Positions 37,931 through 51,045 of a stretch of DNA of 64,000 nt are shown here, piece after piece. A program made the position numbers and the translations under genes. Numbering within the stretch: the first letter of the stretch is position 1; each line of letters begins with the position of its first letter. Origin of the DNA: Hoplostethus atlanticus (taxonomy: Eukaryota > Chordata > Actinopteri > Trachichthyiformes > Trachichthyidae); the NCBI GenBank assembly GCA_034670405.1, contig JAXDDX010000013.1, positions 3,810,001-3,874,000 of the forward strand, read 5' to 3'. The notes beneath the pieces are model-generated. The model saw only the letters and a list, made by a program, of their open reading frames with translations. It was not told the DNA's origin and searched no databases.

Positions 37931-38604
37931 GTAAGTGGTTTTGTTGTTTTATTTAGTCTTTCTCGTTAGATTAACTTGGTCCGTGCAGCAAGTGCTTTGA
38001 AAATGCTAGAAGTTGTGGCGTGGTTGGGCTTGGCTGCTAGTTTAGATTTATTACTTTTAATATTTTTATTTTACCAGGATATCTAGCTTGACAACTACCA
38101 AGACTGCCCTATTAGGGCAGAGGGTAGAAGTCGCCCCCTTAAGACCAATTATCTGGTCGACACATGTATATTTTCATATAAATATGGTACCATGGCCAAG
38201 GACACACATTTCAAGAGGCTTTCAGTTGGGATTCAGATTTTTTAGCATTAGACAAAAAAACGTGAAAGGGGCTTCTCGTCCCTGTAACCCTGTAAAGTGG
38301 TGTAACGTTGATATCATGTGCTGTCGGAAATACTGTAATTACGAGCACATACATGACCAAATGGGATTGGGAAGGTTGAAATTTTTTTGTGCTGACTGAG
38401 TTGCTGTTGTTGTGACGTTCGGTGGGCGGAGTCAACAAGCCAGGTCAACACAGTGATGTATACAACACTTAATTAAAACATCAATTACACACCTTTCCAT
38501 TTTATTCTAATGTCTGACCAAAAGTCAGAACTGGGCAGTGGGGGACTTGAAGGCAGCATAAGAGGGGCGTTCTGCCCTCTGGCACCTGTTTCATATAGAA
38601 TTTA

Positions 38605-39060
38605 CTAATAATAATAAGATTCAAGATTCAAGATTCAAGAGGTTTATTTGTCACATACACACACGAGGTGTGCAGTGAAATGTAAAGTGGCAATGCTCAG
38701 CAGAAATGTGCAAAGGGCAAATAACAGGTTCACACTATTTACAATAAGAAAACCAACACAATATTTACAATGTCACAGTAAGAGCTCTATATAAAAAACA
38801 ACACAATATTTACAATAAGAGCACTTTATAAAAATATAGTAAAAAAGGGAAATTGCATGTATAATATAATATAAATTATAAATTATGTGTAGTCTTAAAT
38901 AATAATAAACTTTATTTATGTAGCACTTTCTTGAAAACAGAGTGAAAGAAAGAGTGCTTTGCAGTGAGCAAGAGAAACAAGGCACAAAATACCAGCAATA
39001 ATAGAAAAAAAAGGGCAACAGCACAAGAATAAAAACACAAGCAACAATCACTTACAAGTA
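38605..39060 (+). repeat. Retroelement-like tails between candidate promoter and ATG exon
   Basis: (ATTCAAG)3 then GGTTTATTTGTCACATACAC and GCAGTGAAATG at 38623-38700, and AATAATAAACTTTATTTATG TAGCAC at 38899 followed by AGTGCTTTGCAG. Both resemble common fish interspersed repeat ends. Confidence 0.6.
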
Positions 39061-39299
39061 AGTCTATAAAAGTGTGTCCTGATGCTTAACTTGGGTAACC
39101 ACTAGCTATGTTAGCTTAGTTAGCCTAGTTATCTTAGGACAGCATTAGCCTAGCTCTGAAATTCTAGCTATAAAGTTCCAGAAGAGGCAGCGCAGGTTTA
39201 TTCTCCCATGGCTGTCCACCATGTTCAGATCATTACCCACCGTGTTAAACATATTTGCAAAATAATTTTATATTTACTCTAAATGGTGTCTGTAAGTAA

Positions 39300-39655
39300 A
39301 GAGGGAGATGTTGCACTATGTAACTTTCTGTAATGTAGTCGTTGGCGGCCCCCAGTGGCAGCGAGAGGTAACTGTTTGTATTGTTGAAGACTTCACTGCC
39401 CTTATCTTTCTGTAGCGTTAGCCGAGGCGCTAGCCCGCTCACTGCTGTTTCAGAGATGTGTGTGAGAAAACTTTCCCGCCAGAGTACCTGCCGACTCCCA
39501 AACTTCATTGGGGTGAATGGAGTGAATCTACAGCGGCTCAATGAAGGGGGAGGGGCCGGAGGGGGGAGGGGGTCTTCTCTGCCACTGCCCCACTTCATGA
39601 ACTAGACTGATAAGGAGCTTGTATTTTTACATTAAATAGTTACATAATTCAGCTT
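39300..39655 (+). repeat. Dispersed repeat R4, copy 1
   Basis: AACTTTCTGTAATGTAGTCG through CATTGGGGTGAATGGAGTGA and AATGAAGGGGGAGGGGCCGG to TGATAAGGAGCTTGTA. A second direct copy is at 58196-58505 in abcc9 intron 16. Roughly 80% alike by eye. Confidence 0.8.
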
Positions 39656-40351
39656 TAAATTTATTATGAGTCATATTTCCTAACAGTAATTTTAGGACTT
39701 AGTAACACTGACTTTAAGGTAAACATTTTTTAAATGAAAATTTAATTCCTGGGGGAGGATGGAGGATTCCCCTGGGTCCCTCCTACATGATATAGCTTGG
39801 TGCTTCCTAATACCACAGACAAAAAATATAGGGGAACCACCGGATAGGTCTAATGCTGCATTCAAGTGGCCTCATACTAAATACTGTTCACCTCAGCTGT
39901 CAGCTGGTAAATACTCCTTGAAACTAAGGGTTTGGGACTTCCTGAATTCAGCCAGTCACCAACAAGGAAATACCTGTAGTCAAGAGCATGGAATTTATTC
40001 TTTTAAAAATTTTAACAAATGAATGATTTTCATCACATTTTGTGATCATAACTCTTAAATTGACACGGCAGCCCACACTACTTGCTGCACTTTTGGTTTG
40101 TAGTTGACACTGAAATGTTTGTTTGGTTTTCAGATCAGGAGTAAACAAAGCCTACAGAAAACTTCAGTCATAGCGTGTTCACAGCTTCATATGAGCTTGA
40201 ATGCATGAACACTTCCAGTTGTTGCTTTCAAGTGTTAATTCTTCCCCACCATTATTCCCATATGACATGAATGCAACATAAGCCTCGGGGCATTTCAGCT
40301 AGGCAATGCCCCTGTAATGTCTAGATAGCTCTCATGCCTCAAGAGACTGTA

Positions 40352-40400
<49 letters not shown>

Positions 40401-40439
40401 ATGTGTGTGTGTCTGAGACATGCCACTAAAATGCCTGTC

Positions 40440-40625
40440 CTCGACACTAGCCAATACCGATATTTCTGGAGTGAAACCAAGGATAGCCGATATTTTATGC
40501 CCACATTAAACACCTTTAAATTTGATCATTTTCATGCCGAAAATGTCCGTTCTCTGCAGGGTGGACAAGCCTCTGAAACAGCATTCACACGACGGGGTGC
40601 TACCTACTCTATGTTGACTTTCTTA
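40440..40625 (+). repeat. CGATAT-type dispersed repeat (R3) just upstream of ATG exon
   Basis: AGCCAATACCGATATTTCTG, AGCCGATATTTTATGCCC and TTTGATCATTTTCATGCCGA, also found at 19795-20065, 55378-55960 and in part at 23785-23855. Confidence 0.7.
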
Positions 40626-40679
40626 GTTGATGGCTTACCAGTGCTTTATGTCTTAACCGACCCAGTGCTTTTTTTCTAG

Positions 40680-40717
40680 ATTGACCCGAGGCTTGTGCGG
40701 ACCAGTCGGGCGGTGGC
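40680..40717 (+). other. abcc9: abcc9 5' UTR part of first coding exon
   Basis: A T-rich tract ending in ttttttctag (AG at 40678-40679) is a plausible 3' splice site, giving 38 bases of 5' UTR before the ATG at 40718. The start context has G at -3 and G at +4, a good Kozak match. This implies an upstream noncoding exon. The acceptor call is inference; transcription could also start nearby without splicing. Confidence 0.5.
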
Positions 40718-40865
40718 ATGGCCTTGTCGTTCTGTGGCAACGACGAGGGGAAGAATGCCTACGGCGTGGACGACGGGGTGCTGAACAACAGCTGCTTCGT
40801 GGACGCGCTCAACCTGGTTCCCCACGTCTTCCTGCTGTTCATCACCTTCCCCATCCTCTTCATCG
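40718..40865 (+). CDS. abcc9: abcc9 exon 1 (coding): N-terminus and TM1
   Basis: Encodes residues 1-49 plus one base of a Gly codon; donor gtaggt at 40866. The protein begins [13 protein letters not shown] and continues [20 protein letters not shown], the very conserved SUR N-terminus and first TMD0 helix. C6 and C26 correspond to the cysteines known to form a disulfide in SUR1. The human Asn-glycosylation context just after C6 is changed to NDE, so that sequon is absent; an NNS sequon is present at 23-25. The start is chosen because SUR proteins begin at this same Met. Confidence 0.95.
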
Positions 40866-41756
40866 GTAGGTGACGGACAAAGACACATACGTATATACTC
40901 ACGCTACGTTCACGTCACACAGGGAAAGACGGTAGAAACAAGCTTCCAATGATACTGATCAGCTCAGCTTTTAGATATAAATACTACTAGAAAATACTGA
41001 TCAGCTCATCTTTTAGAAATAAATACTACTAGAAAATACTGATCAGCTCATCTTTTAGAAATAAATACTACTAGAAAATACTGATCACCTCATCTTTTAG
41101 ATATAAATACTACTAGAAAATACTGATCAGCTCATCTTTTAGATATAAATACTACTAGAAAATACTGATCAGCTCAGCTTTCAGGTAGTTAATACTGCTT
41201 GGGAATTTGGGGTTTAGCTAGGGACCCCAATTTCTCGGACTTACTGAATGCTGACGTCAAGTATAGGCAATAAAATGAACAAATTAATGACTTTCATCAC
41301 GCAAGTAATTTTGTGATCATAACTCTTAAAATGCCATGACAGGACACGACTATTAGCTGGATTTTTGGTTTATGGTTGATATTTTCAATGTTTGGCTTGC
41401 AGTAAAATATGAACTCAAATGTATCGCGTGTTGTTAAGTGGGAAAAAGCGGATCAGGCGCATCGTCTACGGAAAACTACCGCTAAGCAGTTTTGAAGAGT
41501 AGATTAGATTAAACTTTAATGCAAAACAGCAAGGGAGACAGGAGAGATGAAAGATGGATGGGAGGAAGGAAGTAAGGCATAAAGGAAGGAAGGAATGAAG
41601 GGAGAAAGGAAGGAAGGAATGATGGGAGGAAGGAAGGAGGGAAAGGAGAAAAAGAAGGAGGAAGGAAGGAAGAGAAAGAAGGAGGAAGGAAGGCTAGATT
41701 TATTCAGTATATAGTGTGGGATTGTGGTGAACGCTAGTTTGACTGACTGAATGTTA

Positions 41757-41791
<35 letters not shown>

Positions 41792-44700
41792 TGTTGTGCG
41801 TGTGTGTGTGTGTGTGTGTATCAGTGTAGTTTATGGGAATGGCTCTGACCAGAAGCCCTCAGCAGCTCCCCAAGGACTCACTAATTGATGCTTCCTGGTC
41901 CTGGTTTTGTATGGGCCGTGTCCCCCGAGGCTCCAAAATGGCTCCAGTCCATTTAGTTAAGAGGAGACACAAACTTAATAAGAAACAAAATCACCAGTAA
42001 AAAAAAAAATTGGGTATTGGGTCCCCTAATATCCACACGACCACTAAGCCCATTACACCCAATGTCACCAGTACATGCCCATTAAAATGAAGAGGAAAGC
42101 GACGCCGTCATAGTGTGTATTAGTTTAAAATCAGATCTTGTCCAGTCAGTGTCGTCCACCTCAGCACAAAATATCAGTCTAACCCTAGTCAAGATTGGTC
42201 AAGATTGATGGTCAAGATTAAATACGTTGAATATCAATATCTGCTATTGGCACCTTCAATCCAAAAATATCGGCCTTCAAGAACCATATTGGTCGAACCC
42301 TAGTTTACAAACTAGTACTAGTAGTATGAGTACCACCATCTCTTTCTGTTGCTTTACATCTGTCTCCCTCTTTCTCTCAGGTTGTAGTAGTCAGAAGTGT
42401 AAAGTTCAGATTCATCATTCATCTCTCCCTCTCTCTCCCTCCCTCTCTCTCCCCCCCCCCCCTCTCTCTCTCAGGTTGGGGTAGTCAGAGCTCCAAGGTC
42501 CAGATCCATCATAACACATGGCTTCATTTCCCCGGCCACAATCTACGATGGATTCTCACATTCTCGCTGCTCTTTGTCCATGTCTGCGAGTTCGCAGAGG
42601 GCATCGTCTCCAACAAGTGAGACATTAGAAAGTGAAATTATGAAATTGAAATACAATTTTTTTTAACAAATCTGTTATCCAACAATTAAGAACTTGAAGG
42701 TAATGTTTTCAGTGGATTTTCTCCCCACTCAATATCAATCAATACCTTGATTCCTCTCCTGCTCCATCTCTCTCCAGGATGATGGACACCAACCACCTCC
42801 ATCTCTTCATGCCAGCGTTCATGGGTTTCATAGCAGCCACTACGTCAGTGGTTTACTACCACAACATAGAGACATCTAACTTCCCCAAACTACTGCTTGG
42901 TAAGACTCGCCACTTGGGATGAAACGTCGTCCAGTTTTATGATGTGCTACTGTTACAAGGCAGCTGTCAGAACAGACGGTTTCATGCTGCAGTTTCCTCT
43001 AAGTTTATTCTACTAATAGCTGACTCAGAGCCAGAGGCATGACATTAAATTAGTTCCACTTTTATGGAATTGGGCCTATCCATAGAGGAAGCAGATGGTC
43101 CAAACAGCTGTTATCTGCAGCCGAGCTGTTTTGGTGGGTCATAGAAAAAAGCAAATATGTACATACAAATTAGTACAGGACCGCAATAAAATGATGTCAT
43201 GATATTTCAACTCAAAGTAACTCGCAAATGTAAAAAAAATGGATTACATATTTGTGATCTTCAGTTGCCTAGTAAACTCGCACTTCTCCTTCAAGCCCTG
43301 TTCATCTACTGGGTGTTGGCGTTCATCACTAAGTCCATTAAGCTGCTGAAGTTTGCCCAGTATGAAGTCGGACCGCAACACCTGAGGTTCTGCATCACGG
43401 CCCTGCTAGTGCTTCTGTACGGACTGCTGATGGCCGTGGAGATCAACGTCATAAGAGTCAGGGTGAGTCCAAAAGGTCTGACCAGTAACGGAAGAGCCTT
43501 TGATCCAGGAAGTCATGCTTGAAGGTTTGTGAACCCGACAGATGGTGATCATTACGTCATACATTACGTCAGAGGAATAACCTTAACCTTAAAGTCTTGA
43601 TGAAGATATCCCAAATACAAACATGCACAAATAAATATGAAATACTTTTATTGTTTATTTAGCAAATCTGCTTTATTAAACAAATATCCCTGTGTGCAAA
43701 AATATGTGAACTTCTTGTGGCACCTCCTTGTAAACGTCTCCTGGAGCCACTGACCAGTCTCTTCATCTTCCTTCCTTCATCTTCTGTTCTGATGTCCCTC
43801 AGAATTCATGGTTCCCTTAATGATGTTAAGGGATGTTAATCAATTATTTACCCACCTGATTCTACTTACCTACTACTAATGCAAGAGGAGGTGCACTTAT
43901 TTTTGCACCTGCACTAATTCTCTTTAAATTGTTTTCATTTCACTACATGCATTTCCTCTAAAAAACATATGAAACGAAACTTAAGTTAAGAAAAGGCAAA
44001 AATTTAGATTTCTGTAATTGCACAAGAGGTTCACAGACTTTTAAGCATGACTGTAAGTGAAATACAAAGTATTTATTAGTTTTGATTCTCTTTCATCATT
44101 CACTTCAATTAAAAATGGTACTTCAGGTATAAAATATCCTGATGCTTTTAGTTGTGGCTGGTTAAGTTTCTATGCATTTGTACGTCTTCCTTCGTTCATG
44201 TTGAGTCAGCTAGAACTAATAAGGGAAGGGCTGAACAAGAATACCATCACAGAATTTTCTTTTGTTCAAACATCAAAGATGAATGCCGCTACGGAGCCCA
44301 GACGTGAACGCCTTGTAGGGAAAAAATGTATTTTCTGGTAACTACTATTAACCCATGCACACGACATGCTGCTGTTTGCAAACAATGTATAAAACTCTCA
44401 GACATAATCAGTTAATTTATAGAGCCGTTCTCTGAGACGTGATGTTGGAGAGCTTTTACTGTTCAGTGATACAAATCCTTTATAAATTCTATAACAACAC
44501 TCCAGTCTGCATCCTGCTGGGAGACCATTAGCCCATTAGCCCATTAGCCCCTTAGCCCATTAACCCATTAGCCCATTAGCCCTCAGTTAGCCCCCCATTA
44601 GCTCCGTAGCTTCTTACAAACAATAATGCCTCGCATCGCAGCAGGAAATGCCTTGTGAGTTTTTTTTACCCTCAGTAAAACTTGATTATAAATCTTATCA

Positions 44701-46654
44701 ATTTGACTTGATCAAAAGTCTTATTCAACTAAATTAATCTTTATTTAACAAAAATCTGGCTTATCAATTAAACAAAATGAATCAATGCAATCAACTTAAT
44801 TCAACTAGTTACAGCAAGTGGATGAAATCAGTTTGAAACATGCTGCATAAGCTCAATCGAGCACAACCGAGATTTAAAAACATGTACACACGTTTTCTTC
44901 AATTGTGTTAATGAATTTATTTGCAATAATTGACCATACCGTCGTAGTCATGGCTAGAATTTGAGAGTGTAAATAAGGTGTTGGTGCTCTGGCTTTGAGA
45001 AGTGTGGATGTCGCTCTTCATCATTTTCAAAACTTCACAATAAAGTTGTTCACCGTAGGACTGCAGACTCGGCCAGGGTATGGTGCAGGCCGACAGCTGT
45101 GACTCAGCTCGGAGATAGAGTTGTTTATGATGCTTTGATGGGAAGAGCAGCTACTGGTCGATCCCAGTGGGTCGCTGTGCAGGGCGGTCAGTGCTGCTGC
45201 AGCCAAGGACATTCTCCAGGTCACTGAGAGCTTCTACCAGCTGCTCCATGACGAACACATCCCCTGAGCTGTGTGTTCTTCACCTGACCACAATAGTGCA
45301 AACAGCTTAAAGCTCATTAAAACAAAGCACTTCAACTGAGACCACAAATGCAATGTTTTTATTATATCAGGGATATCAGACCTCTGCAACAATACTGACC
45401 TGGAAGCCCCAGTTGGGAGGCGGTATCTTTCTGACTTCCCAGGTCCAAGCTGTTAGGAAAGCACCAGGAAAAATTTTGATTTTCCATCTTTTGGTGGGTG
45501 TACTTCTCAATATAGGGCAATTTTGTGATTATGTTTGAACCTAAATATCATTTCATTCTATATCGATCAGCTCTGTCTGCCTTGGTTACATGTATCTTGG
45601 TCCTTGTCCTCTTGTGCCCCTAAGCTATAAGGATAGGCTGGTTATGTCTTTGTCCATATTCTCTTGTCACATACTTTACATTGGGATTTCCTGCTATTAT
45701 GGCATTAGCCTGGATCTTTCCACTCTATTTTGATCACATATACATGTTCCTTACATCTTTCTCCTCTTGTTGCCCCGTAGAAGTATGTGTTCTTCGCCAA
45801 CCCCCAGAAGGTGAAGCCACCAGAGGATCTACAGGATTTGGGGGTTCGCTTTCTGCAGCCGTTTGTCAACCTGCTGTCCAAGGTACGAGCACCAAGGTTG
45901 ACCAGCCAATCTGCCAAAATGTTATTGTTGCAGAGCGCTGAAACCTCTCTCTCTCTCTCTCAGGCAACATATTGGTGGATGAATCCTCTGATTATTGGAG
46001 CCCATAAGAGGCCGATAGAGCTAAAGAAGATCGGCAAGCTGCCCATCGCCATGAGAGCTCTCACCAACTACCTACGCCTCAAAGATGCGTACGAGGACCA
46101 GAGGGTGAGTAGGCGGGGAACCCTTCAAGCTTTCCCAGGGACCCAGGCTCATTGAAACACACCGTTACTCTTAGATACCAAAGGTTGAAGCTACTATGTG
46201 CACTGTGATGCTCTACTCAGGTGGGTTAAAGTAGGAATAATACTCAAGGCTTTTCCATCCTGACGGGGGAAACACTGAATAAGATATCACCACAGAATAT
46301 CAAGAAATATCAGCAGCAAAGTTGCCATTGGCCTTCAAAAACACATATTTCTGTACTATTCACTGTATGAGAAATATATAAACTCTCATAATTTCCCTCC
46401 TCCCCCCCCCCCCCCCCTCCTTTTCCATCCTTCTTCCCCCCATCAACCCTCACTCCGTACAGACGGCGGAGGACCCGGATCAGGCCCCGTCTATGTGGCG
46501 CTCTATGTACCGAGCGTTTGGACGTCCCATCCTGCTTAGCAGCACCTTCCGCTACCTGGCTGACCTGCTGGGCTTCGCCGGGCCGCTCTGCATCTCTGGC
46601 ATCGTGAAACACCTGAATAACAGCAGCGAGGTCACCAAGCCTGACATGGGCAAG

Positions 46655-46685
<31 letters not shown>

Positions 46686-49600
46686 TTGTGTGTCCTCCTA
46701 CCTGTCCGACCTGTTGTAGGGCCTCAGGGTGTCATTAAAAGCCATTAAAACTGCGAAGGTGAGAAGCACGAGGAGAAGGGAGCTAATGCTGAATTTATGT
46801 GAAATGCTCAGTGTTTTAGAGTCCCATGATCTAAATAAATAAATCTAAAAATAAAACTCTGGGGGGAAACACTGAATACTTGCAATTTTTGTGGATTTTG
46901 TGGATTACTACGTGAACTATGAACTAGCATGAACTACACTACCCCGCGGAGCAATAGCGTTTACCCATGGCAGCGTATGGAAGAGGGTAAACACTGAGCA
47001 CTTCTACACTTGTACAGTGCCAATCCATTTGGCGAGGGAAGAGACACTGGCATGCTCGATCGTCGAGATGAGCTCCTCTTAAGTCGGTGCCAGCCCACTC
47101 AAAAGGTTATAATGGAGAGAGAGAGATGTAAAAGAGAGAGAGAGCAGACACTTTTACAACAGATACTCATTCAGTCCATTTGGCTGGATGTTGTTATAAT
47201 CTGATCTTGAGGTTGAGCGGTGGCCAAGTCCGTGCCTGCTTGTTAAAGTGGGTATAATGGGTAGCAGATAGAGAGCAGAGCAGGCCTGCATTTCTGAGTG
47301 ACATGGAAAATTCCCCACTCATCTCACACTCTTTCTCTCAGGTTAATGTCGAGGGGAGGGCCTGTGGAGCGTCAAGCTGGTCTTGATACTCTACTGTGTG
47401 TGTATATCAGAGAGTGTGTGTATCTGTGTGATGATGCATACTCATGCACAGTAGATGCAGATTAGATTTGTATGTGTTCCACGTTTATGTGCAGCATGCA
47501 TGTCTCATTTGTACCTCCAGGATTTAACAGTTTTTCTTTTGTCATTGTAATTCAAAAGATTTTAAAAGGTTGCCAGATAGTAGACAACATTGGAAGTTGT
47601 GACGTTCAGCATATTGACAAATGTCTTGAGTAGACTCAAAACTGGACTTCTGCTGATAATATTTCCAGCCAAACTTTTGAAATGCTGCAAAAAATGTGAA
47701 TTAGTTTTGCTTGCGTCAGATGGGTTGAAGCAAATAAAACTTCCTAATTGACAAAATAACTGATTATTACTGGGCAAGTTACTACAATGGAGACTTATAC
47801 ATGGTATGATATTCTACTGTATCAACTAAAGGTCATACAACCATGACAGGCACCTTATTCACGGGAGAGACAGCAGGAGGTTGTGGTGGATGGGCCGATA
47901 TAATACAGACAACATTTCAACATTTCAGTCTAAAGCCACTTTTCAACTGTCGTGCGTTGAGAGTGGACCAGTCATGCCGAGCATTATTTATTTGACAAAG
48001 CATTTCCATCGCTATTTATCACCTCATTTCTTTATCGACTTTGCCGCTTCAGGCAGGTGTGAAACCTTTTTGTGATGCTGAAGGAAATGTATTGGATTTG
48101 CCATTTCCGTTCGATACATCATCACTCACAAACCCAGATGAAGATGATGAGCATGATGATGAGGACATCTACTAAAGTAGAAATGGATGCAACAAACGTT
48201 TAACGTGTGTGTGTGTGTGTGTGTGTGCGTGTGTGTGTGTGTGTGTGTGTCCTAGAATATGTTTTTCGACGTGTACTTCATGTCCTCCACGGAGCTGCTG
48301 CAGAACACCTCGGTCCTGGCGGTGCTCCTCTTCCTGGCTTTAGTCCTGCAGAGGACCTTCCTGCAGGCCTCCTACTACGTCACCATAGAGACGGGCATCA
48401 ACCTACGGGGAGCCCTGCTGGTGAGTGGAGCATCATGGGAAAGATTGTTTAAGCTGCTTACTTGATGCAATACGATATGATACTACACCAGATCTGATTT
48501 GTAAGTAATCGATCAATACATCTAACCCTCGTGTGTTACTCAATTTCTTGTCTTGTTTCGTTTCCTAGGCGATGATTTACAACAAAATCCTCCGCCTGTC
48601 CACCGTCCAACATGTCCATGGGAGAGATGACCCTGGGGCAGATCAACAACCTGGTGGCAATAGAGACCAACCAGCTGATGTGGTTCCTCTTCCTCTGCCC
48701 CAACCTCTGGGCCATGCCCGTCCAGGTACCAACCTATCCCACATCAGCGTCCTCTTCCTCCCAGATCATATTTCTGCACCTTACGCGTATACATCAATGT
48801 TTTGACACTTTTTTTACCCCCCTTCCCGTCCAGATTGTGATGGGGGTGATCCTGCTGTATTATTTGTTGGGCTACAGTGCTTTGATAGGCGCTTCGGTCA
48901 TCCTTCTCTTGGCGCCGGTGCAATACCTCATCGCTACTAAGCTGGCGGACACGCAGAAGAGCACGCTGGTGAGTACAACAAAAACACAAGTGCAGTATTC
49001 TTTTCCTGTAGAGGTTTTTGTAGATGTTGCATGAGTGTGTGTGTGTGCATGTGTGTGTGGTACAGATGAATCCAGCTATCTATCAATCCATCAGTATTTT
49101 AATATTTACTAGCAATATTTCACAGCACTAATTTATATTTATTTTATATTTATGTAGTATATGCACTTTGCCTATTAATGTTTGATCGATAAAATGAGGA
49201 ATGCATGGATGGATCAATAGACGAGTTGAACCACCCGTTGTCTCCCAGGACCACTCCACGGATCGCCTGAAGACGACCACAGAGATCCTAAAGGGCATTA
49301 AGGTGCTGAAGCTGTACGCCTGGGAGAATATATTCTGCGACAGTGTGGAGCAGACCAGAGGCAAGGAGCTCACCAGCCTCAGGACCTTCGCCCTCTACAC
49401 GTCCATGTCCAGTAAGCAATGACTCTACGGGCTGAAACTGTATTTGACTGATGTGCACTGAATGTATGTGTGGTCCTTGACATCAAATCTGATCTGAATT
49501 TCTATAAAAGTGAATTTGCCTTTAATGGTTTTAAATTCGGCTTCCCAGTTTCAGTTTGCAAAATAAATGGCTCTTCTATTGCACACGTTTACAAGCTGCG

Positions 49601-50199
49601 TTCAACCTTTTGTAGAGTGGACAAGCCACAAAAAGGCTTTCCGACGTCAAATCCAACTGTCCAAAAGCTTTCAGGTTGTATTAATATCCATGCCCTTGGG
49701 AAAAGCAATAGCTTGTTGATATAATGAAACTTCTGTCCGGCCAAACAGGAAAGAGAGTTTTAGCCCATAAGGCTGTTTACTTGTTTGATTCCTTCTTTCT
49801 TTCTTTCTTCTTATCTCTTACTTATCTGTATATCCTCTCTCTCCTGCAGTTTTCATGAATGCTGCCATTCCCATCGCTGCTGTACTTGCGGTAAGACATT
49901 TCTATAGTAGGAAGACACATTTTGTCAGGAGCTTAGTGTTGATATCTATAAAGTAATAACACTCCTAAGCCTTGATTGTGGCCCATCTTGGACTCAGTCA
50001 ATCAGATTAGAGAAACTGAACTAGATGATAAAACGCTGATTTCCTGTCCTCCTCGCAGACATTTGTGGCCCACCACTTCATCAATGAGTCTGGTCCCAGT
50101 CCTTCAGAGGCCTTCGCAGCCCTGGCGTTGTTCCACATCCTGGTCACCCCTCTCTTCCTGCTCTCCACCGTGGTCCGATTCGCTGTCAAGGCCCTGGTC

Positions 50200-50283
<84 letters not shown>

Positions 50284-50981
50284 CCAGATTCTACCAATAT
50301 ACCTTATACCCTAGCAGGTTACTAGGGAGGGGCTGGGGGGCTTTCGGGGGCTTTGAAAGAGAAGCTTCTAGTACTTTGAGAATCTGTGAAATTAAATAGA
50401 CACTTGGAGGGACTCTTGTAGTTTTATTTTGAAATCCTGTTAATTTCTGCTGTTACTTCCTGGAATCAAGGACATAACCAGTACATAAAAATTCCCCAAC
50501 CCCCCCATCATTTTAAAACCTGCAACTTCACAACTTTCTAACCCCCCCAAAAAACGTTCCTTTTCCTAAGACACCATGGTTGTGGTTTCAGTGGCTGGAA
50601 TTGTTTTATTTTGAAGGATCCAAAATTTGTGATGTGCGCAAAGCATTCTTTAACAGTCCCTCCTCCGCGTTATGTCCCACCCCAACCGGAAATACATCGA
50701 ATTACCACCATGGACACCGTGGACGTGATGTTTCCTTGTGACTTTCAAACGGTAAACGTAACTTTTGTAACTTAAATCCTTTCGTCAAAACCACAAATCC
50801 TGAAGGGTACAGAGAAGCGAAATGGCAGAGGACATGATTCCCCACACTTTATCCCTTATTCCCATCCGGATCTTCATGGTGTGTTTACTCTGGAAACTTG
50901 ATAGGAATGAAGAGAAACTTTAAACTCCCCGGAGCTGACTGCTATTAGTATCATCATCATCATCACACTTATTTATGGACT

Positions 50982-51045
<64 letters not shown>

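Noticed and set aside
40681..40869. Alternative-frame 62-residue ORF over exon 1
   Set aside because: Shadow of the abcc9 exon, which is in another frame and matches SUR2.
44525..44602. Interstitial telomere sequence
   Set aside because: Unit is CCCATTAG (8 bases), not CCCTAA.
48602..48610. Micro-intron or alternative splice explaining the exon 9 extra base
   Set aside because: No usable GT-AG pair restores the frame; a single surplus base fits best.
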